Of a stretch of DNA of 32,621 nucleotides, positions 22,001-30,039 are shown piece after piece. The first letter of the stretch is position 1. Each line of letters starts with the position of its first letter. The position numbers and the translations under genes were made by a program. Where the stretch lies: positions 1 through 32,621 of IMG/VR virus record IMGVR_UViG_3300021963_000420, one strand, 5' to 3'. Source of the stretch: a virus. The notes beneath the pieces are model-generated. The model saw only the letters and a list, made by a program, of their open reading frames with translations. It had not been told where the DNA came from and did no database searches.

Positions 22001-23088
22001 ACAAAGGCATCGTGACTATCGGTGGCCAGCTTTTCAAACAGTGCGACCTTGGCGTGATTGGCGCATTCGTGCAGGCAACTGACGCCAGGGTTAAAGTTCT
22101 TATGCCATGCCCGCGCTTCTTCGCTAAACCATGCCTCGGCAAAACTTTGGTTTTTCATGGAGGCGATCCGGCCGTGATTGCTGTAGGCGGTGTTGTGACA
22201 GGCGTAGATATCCAGATCCGCACCGACAACGCAAACCGCCTGAGCATAAAGACAGCGATGGAATGGCCGAACGGGCGACTTGCTTGGACTATCCAGATCG
22301 TAGGTGGTGTTAATGGTGAAGTCTGAATCGCAAAATAACTGGCATTCGGCCAGTTGTTCGCGCACACGGGTGGCGATTGGGGCGTGGTACTCTTTGAAGT
22401 TCTGCACGTAGACGGGCGAGAAGCGTACGTTTTCCACGCCGATATCTTTGAGCCGCTTTGCAAAAGGCACTAGCCCCTCGTAGTTGTAGTTTGTAATTAT
22501 GAAATTCACGCCTAGATCACAGGACTGGGTTTTTGTCTTGGCGAATTGCTCGAGGTTGGTGATGACGCCATCGAACCAAGATTCCGGCACGTTGCGACTA
22601 GCGACCATCTGCTCGGAGCTGGTGTAGTCCATCGACACCCTCACCCACTTCGCCTGACCTAATAGTTCCGCCCGCAGGCCGGACAAGCTCTGACCATTTG
22701 TAATCATCGACAGATCCAGACCGGCCTCGATGGCACGGCCCATGATGACGGCGATATCTTTATGCAGTAGAGGTTCGCCACCGCCCGAGAAGGTGATGGC
22801 CTTGGTACCGATGGCGCCAAGATCGTCCATGAGCTCAAGGGCTTTTTCTGTGGGCATAGTGTCCCGCTCGTTCATGGCAGTATGCATGCCTGATTGGAGA
22901 TGAAGATCCGGCCGATCCTTCTTGCGGGTGGAGCCGTCAGAGTAGGTGCAGAAACGGCAAGCGTGTTGGCAGATATTTATGGGCTTTACCCGCACGTAGA
23001 TGGGCGCGGTGATAATATCGTCCCGAAAGCTGGCGATCTTTTCTGGGAAGGAAAAGATTTTGAGGTCGCTGTACTTGTTCTGCTTCAC
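21997..23088 (-). CDS. Radical SAM / SPASM-like enzyme (363 aa)
   Basis: C40-x3-C44-x2-C47 (NICQHACRFCTYSDG) is the canonical iron-sulphur and SAM motif, followed by TFSGGGEPLLHKD as the GGE motif. The C-terminal third carries more cysteines (HRCLYAQAVC, IYACHNT, VSCLHECANHAK) as in SPASM or twitch domains that hold auxiliary clusters. It would generate a 5'-deoxyadenosyl radical to modify a sugar, peptide or cofactor. Start taken at the second of two adjacent GTG codons, giving a GTGA overlap. It sits between the two TPP enzyme subunits, so a common pathway is likely. Substrate unknown. Confidence 0.85.
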   Translation of the reverse strand: MKQNKYSDLKIFSFPEKIASFRDDIITAPIYVRVKPINICQHACRFCTYSDGSTRKKDRPDLHLQSGMHTAMNERDTMPTEKALELMDDLGAIGTKAITFSGGGEPLLHKDIAVIMGRAIEAGLDLSMITNGQSLSGLRAELLGQAKWVRVSMDYTSSEQMVASRNVPESWFDGVITNLEQFAKTKTQSCDLGVNFIITNYNYEGLVPFAKRLKDIGVENVRFSPVYVQNFKEYHAPIATRVREQLAECQLFCDSDFTINTTYDLDSPSKSPVRPFHRCLYAQAVCVVGADLDIYACHNTAYSNHGRIASMKNQSFAEAWFSEEARAWHKNFNPGVSCLHECANHAKVALFEKLATDSHDAFV

Positions 23089-23603
23089 CACTCATCCTTC
23101 CGCTCGACTAGCATGGTGGAAGTTCCGACGCTTAATCTATCCAGTGCGTTTTGATATTCGCTGACTACGCTTTCTTTTTTTAGTTCGACGATTGGGAAAT
23201 CAATCATTTTCCTAAGAGCTTTGGTGAAGTCCTGCGTGTGAGTCGGCCCCGTATAGAGCGGCTTGCTTTTATTTCCTATGACTACCCGTAAGATGGCGGC
23301 CGGCTTAAATTGATTGCAGCTAATGTGCTGGGCTGCGCCTAGGTGATTTACAATGGCGTCCAGTGCGTTCAGAATAAAATCCATCCGCTCAATAAATACG
23401 ACTGGTTTCAGCCCGGCTAAACTCAGGCCCGTGGCTAGTCCTACCATCAGATTTTCAGCGACAGGCGTTTCGATCAGTTGTGAATCCGCAACATTATTGA
23501 GCGTGCCTGCCGCCCGGCCGCCTATCTTCACCCCGTAGCCTATAAACCTAACGGCCGGATCGGCCGCCAGTAAATCCATCGCCTGAGTCAGCTCCTTCCT
23601 CAC
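23085..23603 (-). CDS. TPP-dependent E1-beta-like / transketolase pyrimidine-domain subunit (172 aa)
   Basis: Matches the pyrimidine-binding domain of E1-beta chains: LIETPVAENLMVGLATGLSL with the conserved Glu50 that activates the cofactor, then GLKPVVFIERMDFILNALD and IVNHLGAAQHIS. E1-beta proteins are usually about 325 residues with a C-terminal transketolase_C domain; here that domain is absent. The GTG start overlaps the glycosyltransferase stop (GTGA). It probably partners the E1-alpha-like protein, with the radical SAM gene between them. Confidence 0.8.
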   Translation of the reverse strand: MRKELTQAMDLLAADPAVRFIGYGVKIGGRAAGTLNNVADSQLIETPVAENLMVGLATGLSLAGLKPVVFIERMDFILNALDAIVNHLGAAQHISCNQFKPAAILRVVIGNKSKPLYTGPTHTQDFTKALRKMIDFPIVELKKESVVSEYQNALDRLSVGTSTMLVERKDEW

Positions 23604-24364
23604 AGCAAGCCTTCCTCTTCTAAAATATGAACAGCGTGATATGCGCTCCTAGCCATCTGACCGCGTTTGGTAAATATGACTGTCTCTGTATCCGCGCAGA
23701 GCAAATGAAAGGCGTCTTTGTTATGAACGTTTAGGCATGGCCAGCTCGGCCCGGTGGAAGTTCCGATGACGGCTTTTGCCTTGGCGGCAGTGGCTCCGAT
23801 CCAAGTCACATTTTTGCCATCAAATGCTGGGCATAATCCAGTAGCTGTCGTTGTAACAACCCTATGCCCTTTGGCTATTAGCTTAGAAACTAGGACGCGG
23901 AAATCGTCGGGGTTAAAGTTTGTAAATTGACCAGACAGCCCTGGCGAATTTATCACGACGATGTCGAAGTCTGGAGCCATCTGAATAAAGGAATCTAAGG
24001 CTGGATAATCAAACAGGAGGTCATCGACTTTCTGGATCGGATTCTTGACGCACATCCTGCTGGCCAGTTCCTCAAACCAGTCTAAATGAAATTTTGCAAA
24101 GTTTAATTTATCGGTGTGACGCTCCCAATATCCGCCCGTGTTCCGCCAAGAATCAATACTATCGGCTGGTGCTTCGCTGATGGGTCGAATGCGTAGCCGT
24201 AAAGATATGTCGCTTCGCAAGGCATCAATCTCCTCAAACTTGCACAGCTCTGGATTGTGGTAGTGCGTGATTTCAAGATCTGGATTTTGCAGGCATAGCC
24301 GACGTAGAAAATTTAACTGTACTAGGTTATCGCCCAAACGCAGTGCGTTGTGGGTGTGAATCAC
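23600..24364 (-). CDS. GT9-like (heptosyltransferase-type) glycosyltransferase (254 aa)
   Basis: The N-terminal HTHNALRLGDNLVQLNFLRR is the GDxL start of GT-B enzymes of family 9. The C-terminal half has VVINSPGLSGQFTN, VLVSKLIAKGHRVVTTTATG, then AKAVIGTSTGPSWPCLNVH, resembling the nucleotide-sugar pocket where GT9 proteins read (G/S)xDTGxxHxA. It is shorter than typical GT9 enzymes (about 320-350). It would add a sugar to a surface or virion glycan. GTG start in the stop of the upstream GT2 gene. Confidence 0.7.
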   Translation of the reverse strand: MIHTHNALRLGDNLVQLNFLRRLCLQNPDLEITHYHNPELCKFEEIDALRSDISLRLRIRPISEAPADSIDSWRNTGGYWERHTDKLNFAKFHLDWFEELASRMCVKNPIQKVDDLLFDYPALDSFIQMAPDFDIVVINSPGLSGQFTNFNPDDFRVLVSKLIAKGHRVVTTTATGLCPAFDGKNVTWIGATAAKAKAVIGTSTGPSWPCLNVHNKDAFHLLCADTETVIFTKRGQMARSAYHAVHILEEEGLL

Positions 24365-26046
24365 GGATTTCTTTCCTTAAATATCTTCTCGCCTAGCTCG
24401 TAGTTTTCCTTGGCGTTGTGCCGTTTAAATTCCGCGTCCTGAGTTGCCCCGGTGAAGAGCGGATTATTGTGAGTGAATACGATGTCCTTAGCAGGAATGA
24501 TGACGCCGTCCTTCGCCCCTCGTAAGCTGTACTCGTTGTCGCTAAATATGCCTGAGCATGCGTCGTACTCCGGCGCAAAGAGCGTGCCCTGCTGTGCCAG
24601 CCTGGCTTTCGTCAGGATCGCCATGCAAAGCAGATCGTCCTTACGATGGCCGTCAGAAATTGCGAGCACTGCGGGCTTGCTGGTATCGCCCAGGCGTTCG
24701 GTGATGATTGCGTCCCAGTGCAGTGGAGGATCCCAATCGTCAGATCCTTGTATGATAATCTCGCCCCGGGCTATGGCTGCGGCTCGATTCCAAGCGGCAA
24801 CGCAACCGCCCTCCCCTTTTACTAAATTCCAATTTTTCAGCGGCTCAGAGCTGGGGTCGTTATTGTCGCACGAAAAGATCCACTCGACCGAGGCAGGATC
24901 TGCTGCCTTTTTCATCCATAGGATGCGGGCGTTGATCGCTTCTTGGGGTCGACCTCGGGTGGCGTGGCAGACGCTAATCTTTACCGGCTTCTGAGCTCTC
25001 CACATTTTCTCGATCTTGTCGGCTTCGGTGGTATCGCCCACAGCTCGGCAGGCCGCCAGATAAAGATCGATGCACTCAAAGTCATAGACGGTGCGCTGGG
25101 CGTTCCAGATCTTTAGGCCCGGATCGGGCTGAACCATGGCCGATTTTAGTAAGTGGTAAGCCTGTAACCACGCACCCACGCTGGCTTCTTCCCTAGCTAA
25201 AAAGTAAATGGCTTCCCTGCGCCCAGGATTCATCTGATGCGCCTTGTGGTATAGGCCAATCCTAACGGCGCGATCCTGAGTTGCGGTGGCCTCATTGCAG
25301 GCCGCTTCGTAAGCTAGCGTCGCCTCTTGCCCGGGCCAGATCGCGGCTACGTGCGACCATGGCAGAGACTCGTTCCGCTTATTGCCCAGAAAAAGCTCCT
25401 GCTGAAAGTAGTAAGCATACTTGCCCGCCTCACTAAGCTGGCCCTGCAAGATGCGTAGATTGCGGTCGGCGCTGTTTGGCTTGTAGCCGCCTGGGTGATG
25501 TTCCACCCACACCTGCTGCTCCCCGACAGATTCATAGCCCGGAAGGGGTAGGAGCGCTTCGTGTACTGCGTAGTGCCACCGGCCCGACCACTGCCCATCC
25601 TCTAACCGCTTAACCATTCTTTCCCTTACTGGGGTTAATTTGGCGTTTATAACGTTATAAACGCCTGCGTAGATGCCGAGCTTAGGATTCTGTTCAAATG
25701 CTTCTACAGCCCTTTTAAGAGCGTTTTTGAGGTCTTTATGAGGCAGGTCATCGCAATCCACCCAGAATGCGTAGTCGCCAGTACACGCATTCAATGCGCA
25801 GTTCCTAGCGGCGGCAAAGTTGTCGATGTGTTGCCATGACGCTGCGGCCGGTGCGTTGTGATACTCAACTATTTTGGCACCTGACTTTTCTACTATGGCC
25901 CTAGTGCCGTCATCAGGCCGGCCACCCTGAGCCATGCACACGACTATCTCATCACAAAACTGAAACGCCTTGAGGCAGCGGTCGATAAATTGGGCCTCAT
26001 GGCCGGCAATCAAGTAGAGGGAAATTTTAGGATTTCGAGTGGCCAT
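24361..26046 (-). CDS. Two-domain GT2-family glycosyltransferase (561 aa)
   Basis: The N-terminal GT-A domain (residues about 5-200) has ISLYLIAGHEAQFIDRCLKA, NFAAARNCALNACTGDYAFW and the metal-binding VDCDD at 96-100. A helical, TPR-like middle follows (about 250-345, with YHKAHQMNPGRREAIYFLAR). The C-terminal part (about 350-560) looks like a second GT-A fold: KISVCHATRGRPQEAINARI, CVAAWNRAAAIARGEIIIQG and SDDWDPP near 435. Two catalytic domains could build a disaccharide. It opens the cassette, one base after the head-tail connector stop. Confidence 0.8.
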   Translation of the reverse strand: MATRNPKISLYLIAGHEAQFIDRCLKAFQFCDEIVVCMAQGGRPDDGTRAIVEKSGAKIVEYHNAPAAASWQHIDNFAAARNCALNACTGDYAFWVDCDDLPHKDLKNALKRAVEAFEQNPKLGIYAGVYNVINAKLTPVRERMVKRLEDGQWSGRWHYAVHEALLPLPGYESVGEQQVWVEHHPGGYKPNSADRNLRILQGQLSEAGKYAYYFQQELFLGNKRNESLPWSHVAAIWPGQEATLAYEAACNEATATQDRAVRIGLYHKAHQMNPGRREAIYFLAREEASVGAWLQAYHLLKSAMVQPDPGLKIWNAQRTVYDFECIDLYLAACRAVGDTTEADKIEKMWRAQKPVKISVCHATRGRPQEAINARILWMKKAADPASVEWIFSCDNNDPSSEPLKNWNLVKGEGGCVAAWNRAAAIARGEIIIQGSDDWDPPLHWDAIITERLGDTSKPAVLAISDGHRKDDLLCMAILTKARLAQQGTLFAPEYDACSGIFSDNEYSLRGAKDGVIIPAKDIVFTHNNPLFTGATQDAEFKRHNAKENYELGEKIFKERNP

Positions 26047-26047
26047 G

Positions 26048-26347
26048 CTAAAACTCTCGCAAGCCCAAGACGTAAGATCCGATTGAAGTATCCAAGGTCA
26101 CGATGCGGAAACTGACTGAGTTAGCCACTAATACTGATCCGATCGTCGGGGCCGTAGTGATCGCTGTGATATCAATGGTGAAAGTGCTGTTAAGATCTAG
26201 GTCAAACCCGCCCAGCTCAACCGCTTCCTTGCGTGTAGTCGTGGAAAGAATGCCCGTGACGCTTGTCGATCCGATGGTCGCCGCCGTGCCCGTCTGTTCG
26301 TAAAGGGCGGCCAAACTTTCTTTGAGGCATTGCGTAAATTCAGACAT
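26048..26347 (-). CDS. Head-tail connector-like protein (99 aa)
   Basis: A small beta-rich protein: FTQCLKESLAALYEQTGTAA, then strands with SVTGILSTTT and SVSFRIVTLDTSIGSYVLGL. Position right after the major capsid gene and its stem-loop, plus size, fit a head completion / connector protein of the lambda gpFII kind. The family call is tentative. The metabolic cassette begins immediately after it. Confidence 0.55.
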   Translation of the reverse strand: MSEFTQCLKESLAALYEQTGTAATIGSTSVTGILSTTTRKEAVELGGFDLDLNSTFTIDITAITTAPTIGSVLVANSVSFRIVTLDTSIGSYVLGLREF

Positions 26348-26369
26348 GAGAGGATTTCTTAAAGTGGAA

Positions 26370-26399
26370 AGGGCGGTGAGCCGATTGGCCCACCGCCCT
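26370..26399 (-). terminator. Strong stem-loop after the major capsid gene
   Basis: Arms AGGGCGGTG (26370-26378) and CACCGCCCT (26391-26399) pair perfectly over 9 bp, with a further GCC/GGC pairing inside. On the minus strand it follows the capsid stop codon by 11 bp and is followed by TTCCACTTT. It is probably a partial terminator or mRNA end protector that raises capsid expression over downstream genes. Confidence 0.65.
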
Positions 26400-26410
26400 C
26401 CCCGAGTGAA

Positions 26411-27301
26411 TTAGCTGCCGTTGATACGTACGAGGCTGTTCGGCTCTCCCGCTTTCACGCCGTAAATTAAGGCGTAGGTGCGTTGGAGCTGGCCTTTGAC
26501 CACGTCGTAGTTCTCACGAACTTGGACGGACAGGCCGGTGCGGGGTTCCGTTACCACGCTGATGTCTCCGGGAATCGGGACGCCAGTAGGAACTTCCGGA
26601 ACGCGAGCCGCGATCAACAAGGCTTCCTGCTGGGCGAAGAATCCGCCGAGCGTGATGCTGTTGGAGGGCACTGCGCTGTACTGATTGATGTTGAATCCAG
26701 CCACGTTGCCGATCCCAGCCGTGCGAACGAGATCGCCTGTGATCTGGGGATTGGCCACTACGGTGCTGTCATTCAGCAATGCGCCGTAGAAGCTGGGGTT
26801 AAGAACGGCGTACCGGCCGTTGACCGGGCTGTTGTTATTGTTGAGGGTGATGCCGGCCGACACTACCGAGCGGTAGGAGAAGGCACTGGAAGCAACCGTC
26901 AATGCGCTGGTGAAGGTGGAGGAAGTCACAAGGGCCAACAGATCCCCAACCATTTGCAACCCGAGGGCGTGCGCGGCTGCGCCGGCGAAACGCTCGATCA
27001 GGTTGATGTTGGAGCTGGTGCGCTCTTGATCGTCCACAGAGTACGAAACGTGCTTGAACTTGTTGAGAGTGATCTGCACGTCCGTCTGGGTTGTCGCAGT
27101 CGCTACATAGCCGTTTGCCTGCGAGTAGTCCTGGGCGGTCGTCGCAGAGATGCGGTGGGTGTAGACTGATGCGTTGTATTTAGCCGCTTCGCTGCTGAAA
27201 TCCGTGACGGAGTTTCTGAGGAAGCTGTAATCTGCCACGAGGATCTCAAGAGCCCTCTGAGCGATTACATTGGCATTAGTTGTTCCGATTGTGTTGGCCA
27301 T
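26411..27301 (-). CDS. Major capsid protein (296 aa)
   Basis: An HK97-fold-type coat protein of about 300 residues. The N-terminal arm (VIAQRALEILVADYSFLRNS) leads to the segment TLNKFKHVSYSVDDQERTSS, typical of P22-coat-like and related capsid proteins, then LIERFAGAAAHALGLQMVGD and the C-terminal GLSVQVRENYDVVKGQLQRT. AGGAGA lies 8 nt before the ATG, the clearest ribosome binding site seen. Between the protease/scaffold gene and a strong stem-loop, it has the expected place and expression signals. Confidence 0.8.
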   Translation of the reverse strand: MANTIGTTNANVIAQRALEILVADYSFLRNSVTDFSSEAAKYNASVYTHRISATTAQDYSQANGYVATATTQTDVQITLNKFKHVSYSVDDQERTSSNINLIERFAGAAAHALGLQMVGDLLALVTSSTFTSALTVASSAFSYRSVVSAGITLNNNNSPVNGRYAVLNPSFYGALLNDSTVVANPQITGDLVRTAGIGNVAGFNINQYSAVPSNSITLGGFFAQQEALLIAARVPEVPTGVPIPGDISVVTEPRTGLSVQVRENYDVVKGQLQRTYALIYGVKAGEPNSLVRINGS

Positions 27302-27309
27302 TGTAGTGT

Positions 27310-27315
27310 TCTCCT
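27310..27315 (-). promoter_or_regulatory. Strong ribosome binding site of the major capsid gene
   Basis: AGGAGA on the minus strand, 8 nt before the capsid ATG. Most neighbouring genes rely on start-stop overlaps instead, so this site stands out and agrees with high capsid expression. Confidence 0.7.
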
Positions 27316-27326
27316 AGTGGACTGGA

Positions 27327-28250
27327 TTACAGTCCGAGTTTGCGGAGCAGTTCCGACCGACGGGTCGGGTTCTTTTCCGCGTTGAATTGATTGAGGATTT
27401 CTGCCCGGCCGAGCGGTTGGCTCGATTCAGCGGGAACCGCCACTGCGCCAGCAGCGTCGGCCTTGGCTTTTTCCAAAGTGGTCACGGCCTTGTCGTCGGC
27501 CTTCTCTTCAACCTTTGCGCTCATCTCTTTTTTCGTCATATCTTCAGATGGCATCTCAGGCACTTCGACAACGTCAGAAGCTGCGTCGGCTTTCATCAGC
27601 GCAAGGACTTCTGTGAGCATTGCAGCGATGTCGATCAAAGTAGGTTCGGCCATTTTTTCCTCAGGCTTGTCGGCAGGCATCTCAGCCAGTTCAGCTTTCG
27701 GTGCTTCGACAACGGCGGGAGTTTCAACGGCAGGAGCTTCGGGTGCGGGAACTGCCACAACGGCAGGCTCGCTGAGCTCTTTTTTTACTTCGACAGGTGC
27801 TTTGTTCATTTGAAGTTTTTTCATGTCAACTGCTGTGAATGCAGAAAATAATCCGGCGCTGTTTGCTGCGGGCGAGCTAACTACGGAAATATCGTAAATC
27901 TCGCTTACCCTGGCAAATCGATCGCCTGCTACTTGTTCGGGCACTCCGCTAAAAGTTAGGGATAGGCCGAATCCTTCGGGCAATACGTTGGCTAAATGCT
28001 GAACAAATTGCGCCTCGTTCGTGTTAAACAGAGTGAGATCGCCCATGAGTCGATCGCCTTCAATCTTAAATCCGTCAATATACCCTAAGATTCCAGAGAC
28101 TTCCGCACCGTGGCCCATGGTCACTTTAATGCGCTTCATGGACAACGCCACTGCCAGCGCTTGTTCGAGTGAAGTTTGATCGATCAGTAGGTTGTGCCCC
28201 TTGGCCTCGCCTACTGTTAAAATGGATACGTCAGAGAGTTTGTTGGCCAT
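27327..28250 (-). CDS. Prohead protease fused to scaffold-like region (307 aa)
   Basis: Residues about 30-150 look like a prohead serine protease: a His in VTMGHGAEVSG, a Ser in GFGLSLTFSG and the conserved ending SEIYDISVVSSPAANSAG. The C-terminal half (about 160-307) is Ala/Glu/Pro-rich and charged (VVAVPAPEAPAVETPAVVEA), as in scaffolds. A protease-scaffold fusion would guide capsid assembly and then degrade itself. Start taken at the ATG at 28250 (a TTG at 28259 is also in frame). The ATG lies in a perfect hairpin, and no ribosome binding site is evident. Confidence 0.7.
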   Translation of the reverse strand: MANKLSDVSILTVGEAKGHNLLIDQTSLEQALAVALSMKRIKVTMGHGAEVSGILGYIDGFKIEGDRLMGDLTLFNTNEAQFVQHLANVLPEGFGLSLTFSGVPEQVAGDRFARVSEIYDISVVSSPAANSAGLFSAFTAVDMKKLQMNKAPVEVKKELSEPAVVAVPAPEAPAVETPAVVEAPKAELAEMPADKPEEKMAEPTLIDIAAMLTEVLALMKADAASDVVEVPEMPSEDMTKKEMSAKVEEKADDKAVTTLEKAKADAAGAVAVPAESSQPLGRAEILNQFNAEKNPTRRSELLRKLGL

Positions 28251-28261
28251 GCTGGCCAACA
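28241..28261 (-). promoter_or_regulatory. Perfect 9-bp inverted repeat over the protease/scaffold start codon
   Basis: TGTTGGCCA and TGGCCAACA are separated by 3 nt (TGC), and the protease ATG falls in the arm and loop. In the mRNA this would form a stable hairpin masking the start codon, possibly controlling protease output or making it depend on translation of the portal gene, whose stop lies 10 nt upstream. Confidence 0.5.
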
Positions 28262-28270
28262 GGTGTCAAA

Positions 28271-30037
28271 TTATCGCTTCTTTTTAGCTTTTGTCTTTTG
28301 CTTTTTAAAACCGACGGCCTTGGCAACCATATCCAACTCTTTCGCAGAAAGGTTAAAATCTGCATCATCCCGCATTGTAAAAGATTCTGCCTGTGACTTG
28401 GCAGATAGTTTCATCTGCCGAACGCAAACGGCTGACCTTTGATCGTTTTCTGGAAACTCGGACACCATTGTCGGATTGCCCATGCAGCGAGCCATAAACT
28501 TGTCATCAGTTTCGCCTGCATTTTGTGTTGGTAAATCTAGCTCTACCTTTGCGCTTAGTTCCGCATCTGGGCCGGCATTCGGATCTTTCTCAGGATTAAC
28601 TGGGGTGGGTTCGTCGATTGCGGGCGCTTCTTTGACTACTTCCGCTGGCGCCGCCACGTCGGTCTGCGGGGTGACTGTTCCGATCGATGCGATAAATTCC
28701 CGTTCTTTTGCAATCTGTCTGACCTGCTCTTCCCAGTCCTGTCCTAACTCCCCAAAGTACCCCTGAAGCGAGGATAAGCCCGCTTTATAGTCCTCTCGTG
28801 CCTGCATTGCCTCACGCCCGGCGTCCACAGTCAGCGACTTCGGAGTTTGCCACGTTACCTTTGCGTAATCCTCGACGGCCGGTAGATCACCGTTAGCGAT
28901 TGCGCCGCCGATGAAATAGCGCCATGCGCGGTTGCAGAATCTGTCGATGAGCAGGCGTTGCCGTTGTTCAAATCTGCGCTGCGCCTTGGCAACAATAAAC
29001 CGCATCCCTGCTCCGCCGACGCTTGCTGGGTCGTAAACAAATTCAACAGGCAATCCGAGTCCCATGGCAACGTCACGAATCAGGAACTTGGCGAATGGCT
29101 CAAAGCCTGCATGCGGTCGGTTCGGCCCAATCATCTCAATCTTTTCGCCAGGTGAAAGTCGCGGGATGGTGGCAGACGATGTGATCTCCTCGCGGGCGAT
29201 GGTGCTTTCTCCGCTGTCCTGCGCCTGCACGGTTCCAAAGAATCCACCCTGCCCAGCCAGCTCGTCGCCTTGATCGGTTGTGATGACGGCCGCAATCGAT
29301 CCCTGTAATTTTAACGCATCCTTCTCGAACTCGCCGAGCATCTTTAAATCACGAACGTGGTTAAGTGCGCGAGCTAGTGAAGATCCGCCCCGAATCTGAT
29401 CGGGCCGTTCCAGCTCCATTAAGTGAATCACAGTCTCTGCGCCCAGCTTGCGGTACAGCTCACCAGTTTGAACTAGGTATCCCGTAGGTTCGCCGAGCTT
29501 TCCAAGGAACACGCCGTCCGATGTTCCGTAGTCGTCACCTTCGCAAACGCGGTGGCCTTCCACAATTTGCAGCTTGCCCTTCTCAGTCATAATGACGAAC
29601 ACGTCGCCGTCCACGTCGATCGATCGAGATAGCGCCAGCAGCATATCCGTCCAAGTCATCCGGCCAGTAACTTCAGGCGATGGCACTACCACGTCCCGCC
29701 AGTATTCCTCGCACAGCCTGCCAAAGTCTTGGTCTGCTCCACGATACTGCGGCCGCAGCCCTGGCCCGATCGAATAGGTGGCGATCGAATCCACTGCCCC
29801 TTTGATCAGCCCGACGTTGCGGTACATGTGCCGGGCGAGCTTGAGCAGTTCGACCCGTGTGGCTTCGTTGAGATCCAGCCGTGAATCGCGTGCATGTGCT
29901 CCGTAGATTACGGGCCGTTTGCGTGAAAAGCCTGCGCCCTCGTAGGGTTGGAACGTGCTGATGCCTGCACCGAATCCAGCGCCAAACGCTTTAATGCCTG
30001 CGCCCATCCTAGCCACGAGTGAAAGTTTCTGAGCCAT
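28271..30037 (-). CDS. Portal protein, lambda gpB-like (588 aa)
   Basis: Fits the lambda-type portal family. The N-terminal YGAHARDSRLDLNEATRVEL is followed by ARHMYRNVGLIKGAVDSIAT, then IHLMELERPDQIRGGSSLAR and MGLGLPVEFVYDPASVGGAG, the conserved core. The C-terminal 150 residues are acidic and Pro/Ala-rich, ending in a basic KKQKTKAKKKR. It forms the dodecameric DNA channel at the capsid vertex and docks the terminase. Order terminase, gpW-like, portal matches lambda A-W-B. Confidence 0.85.
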   Translation of the reverse strand: MAQKLSLVARMGAGIKAFGAGFGAGISTFQPYEGAGFSRKRPVIYGAHARDSRLDLNEATRVELLKLARHMYRNVGLIKGAVDSIATYSIGPGLRPQYRGADQDFGRLCEEYWRDVVVPSPEVTGRMTWTDMLLALSRSIDVDGDVFVIMTEKGKLQIVEGHRVCEGDDYGTSDGVFLGKLGEPTGYLVQTGELYRKLGAETVIHLMELERPDQIRGGSSLARALNHVRDLKMLGEFEKDALKLQGSIAAVITTDQGDELAGQGGFFGTVQAQDSGESTIAREEITSSATIPRLSPGEKIEMIGPNRPHAGFEPFAKFLIRDVAMGLGLPVEFVYDPASVGGAGMRFIVAKAQRRFEQRQRLLIDRFCNRAWRYFIGGAIANGDLPAVEDYAKVTWQTPKSLTVDAGREAMQAREDYKAGLSSLQGYFGELGQDWEEQVRQIAKEREFIASIGTVTPQTDVAAPAEVVKEAPAIDEPTPVNPEKDPNAGPDAELSAKVELDLPTQNAGETDDKFMARCMGNPTMVSEFPENDQRSAVCVRQMKLSAKSQAESFTMRDDADFNLSAKELDMVAKAVGFKKQKTKAKKKR

Positions 30038-30039
30038 AA

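Noticed and set aside
24473-24994. Plus-strand open frame (173 codons) opposite the GT2 gene
   Set aside because: Antisense to a two-domain enzyme with intact motifs; no recognisable protein features.
26483-27169. Long open frame (228 codons) on the plus strand opposite the capsid gene
   Set aside because: It is antisense to a well-supported capsid gene with a clear ribosome binding site; its low-complexity Val/Gly/Arg/Ala-rich translation is typical of a shadow frame.
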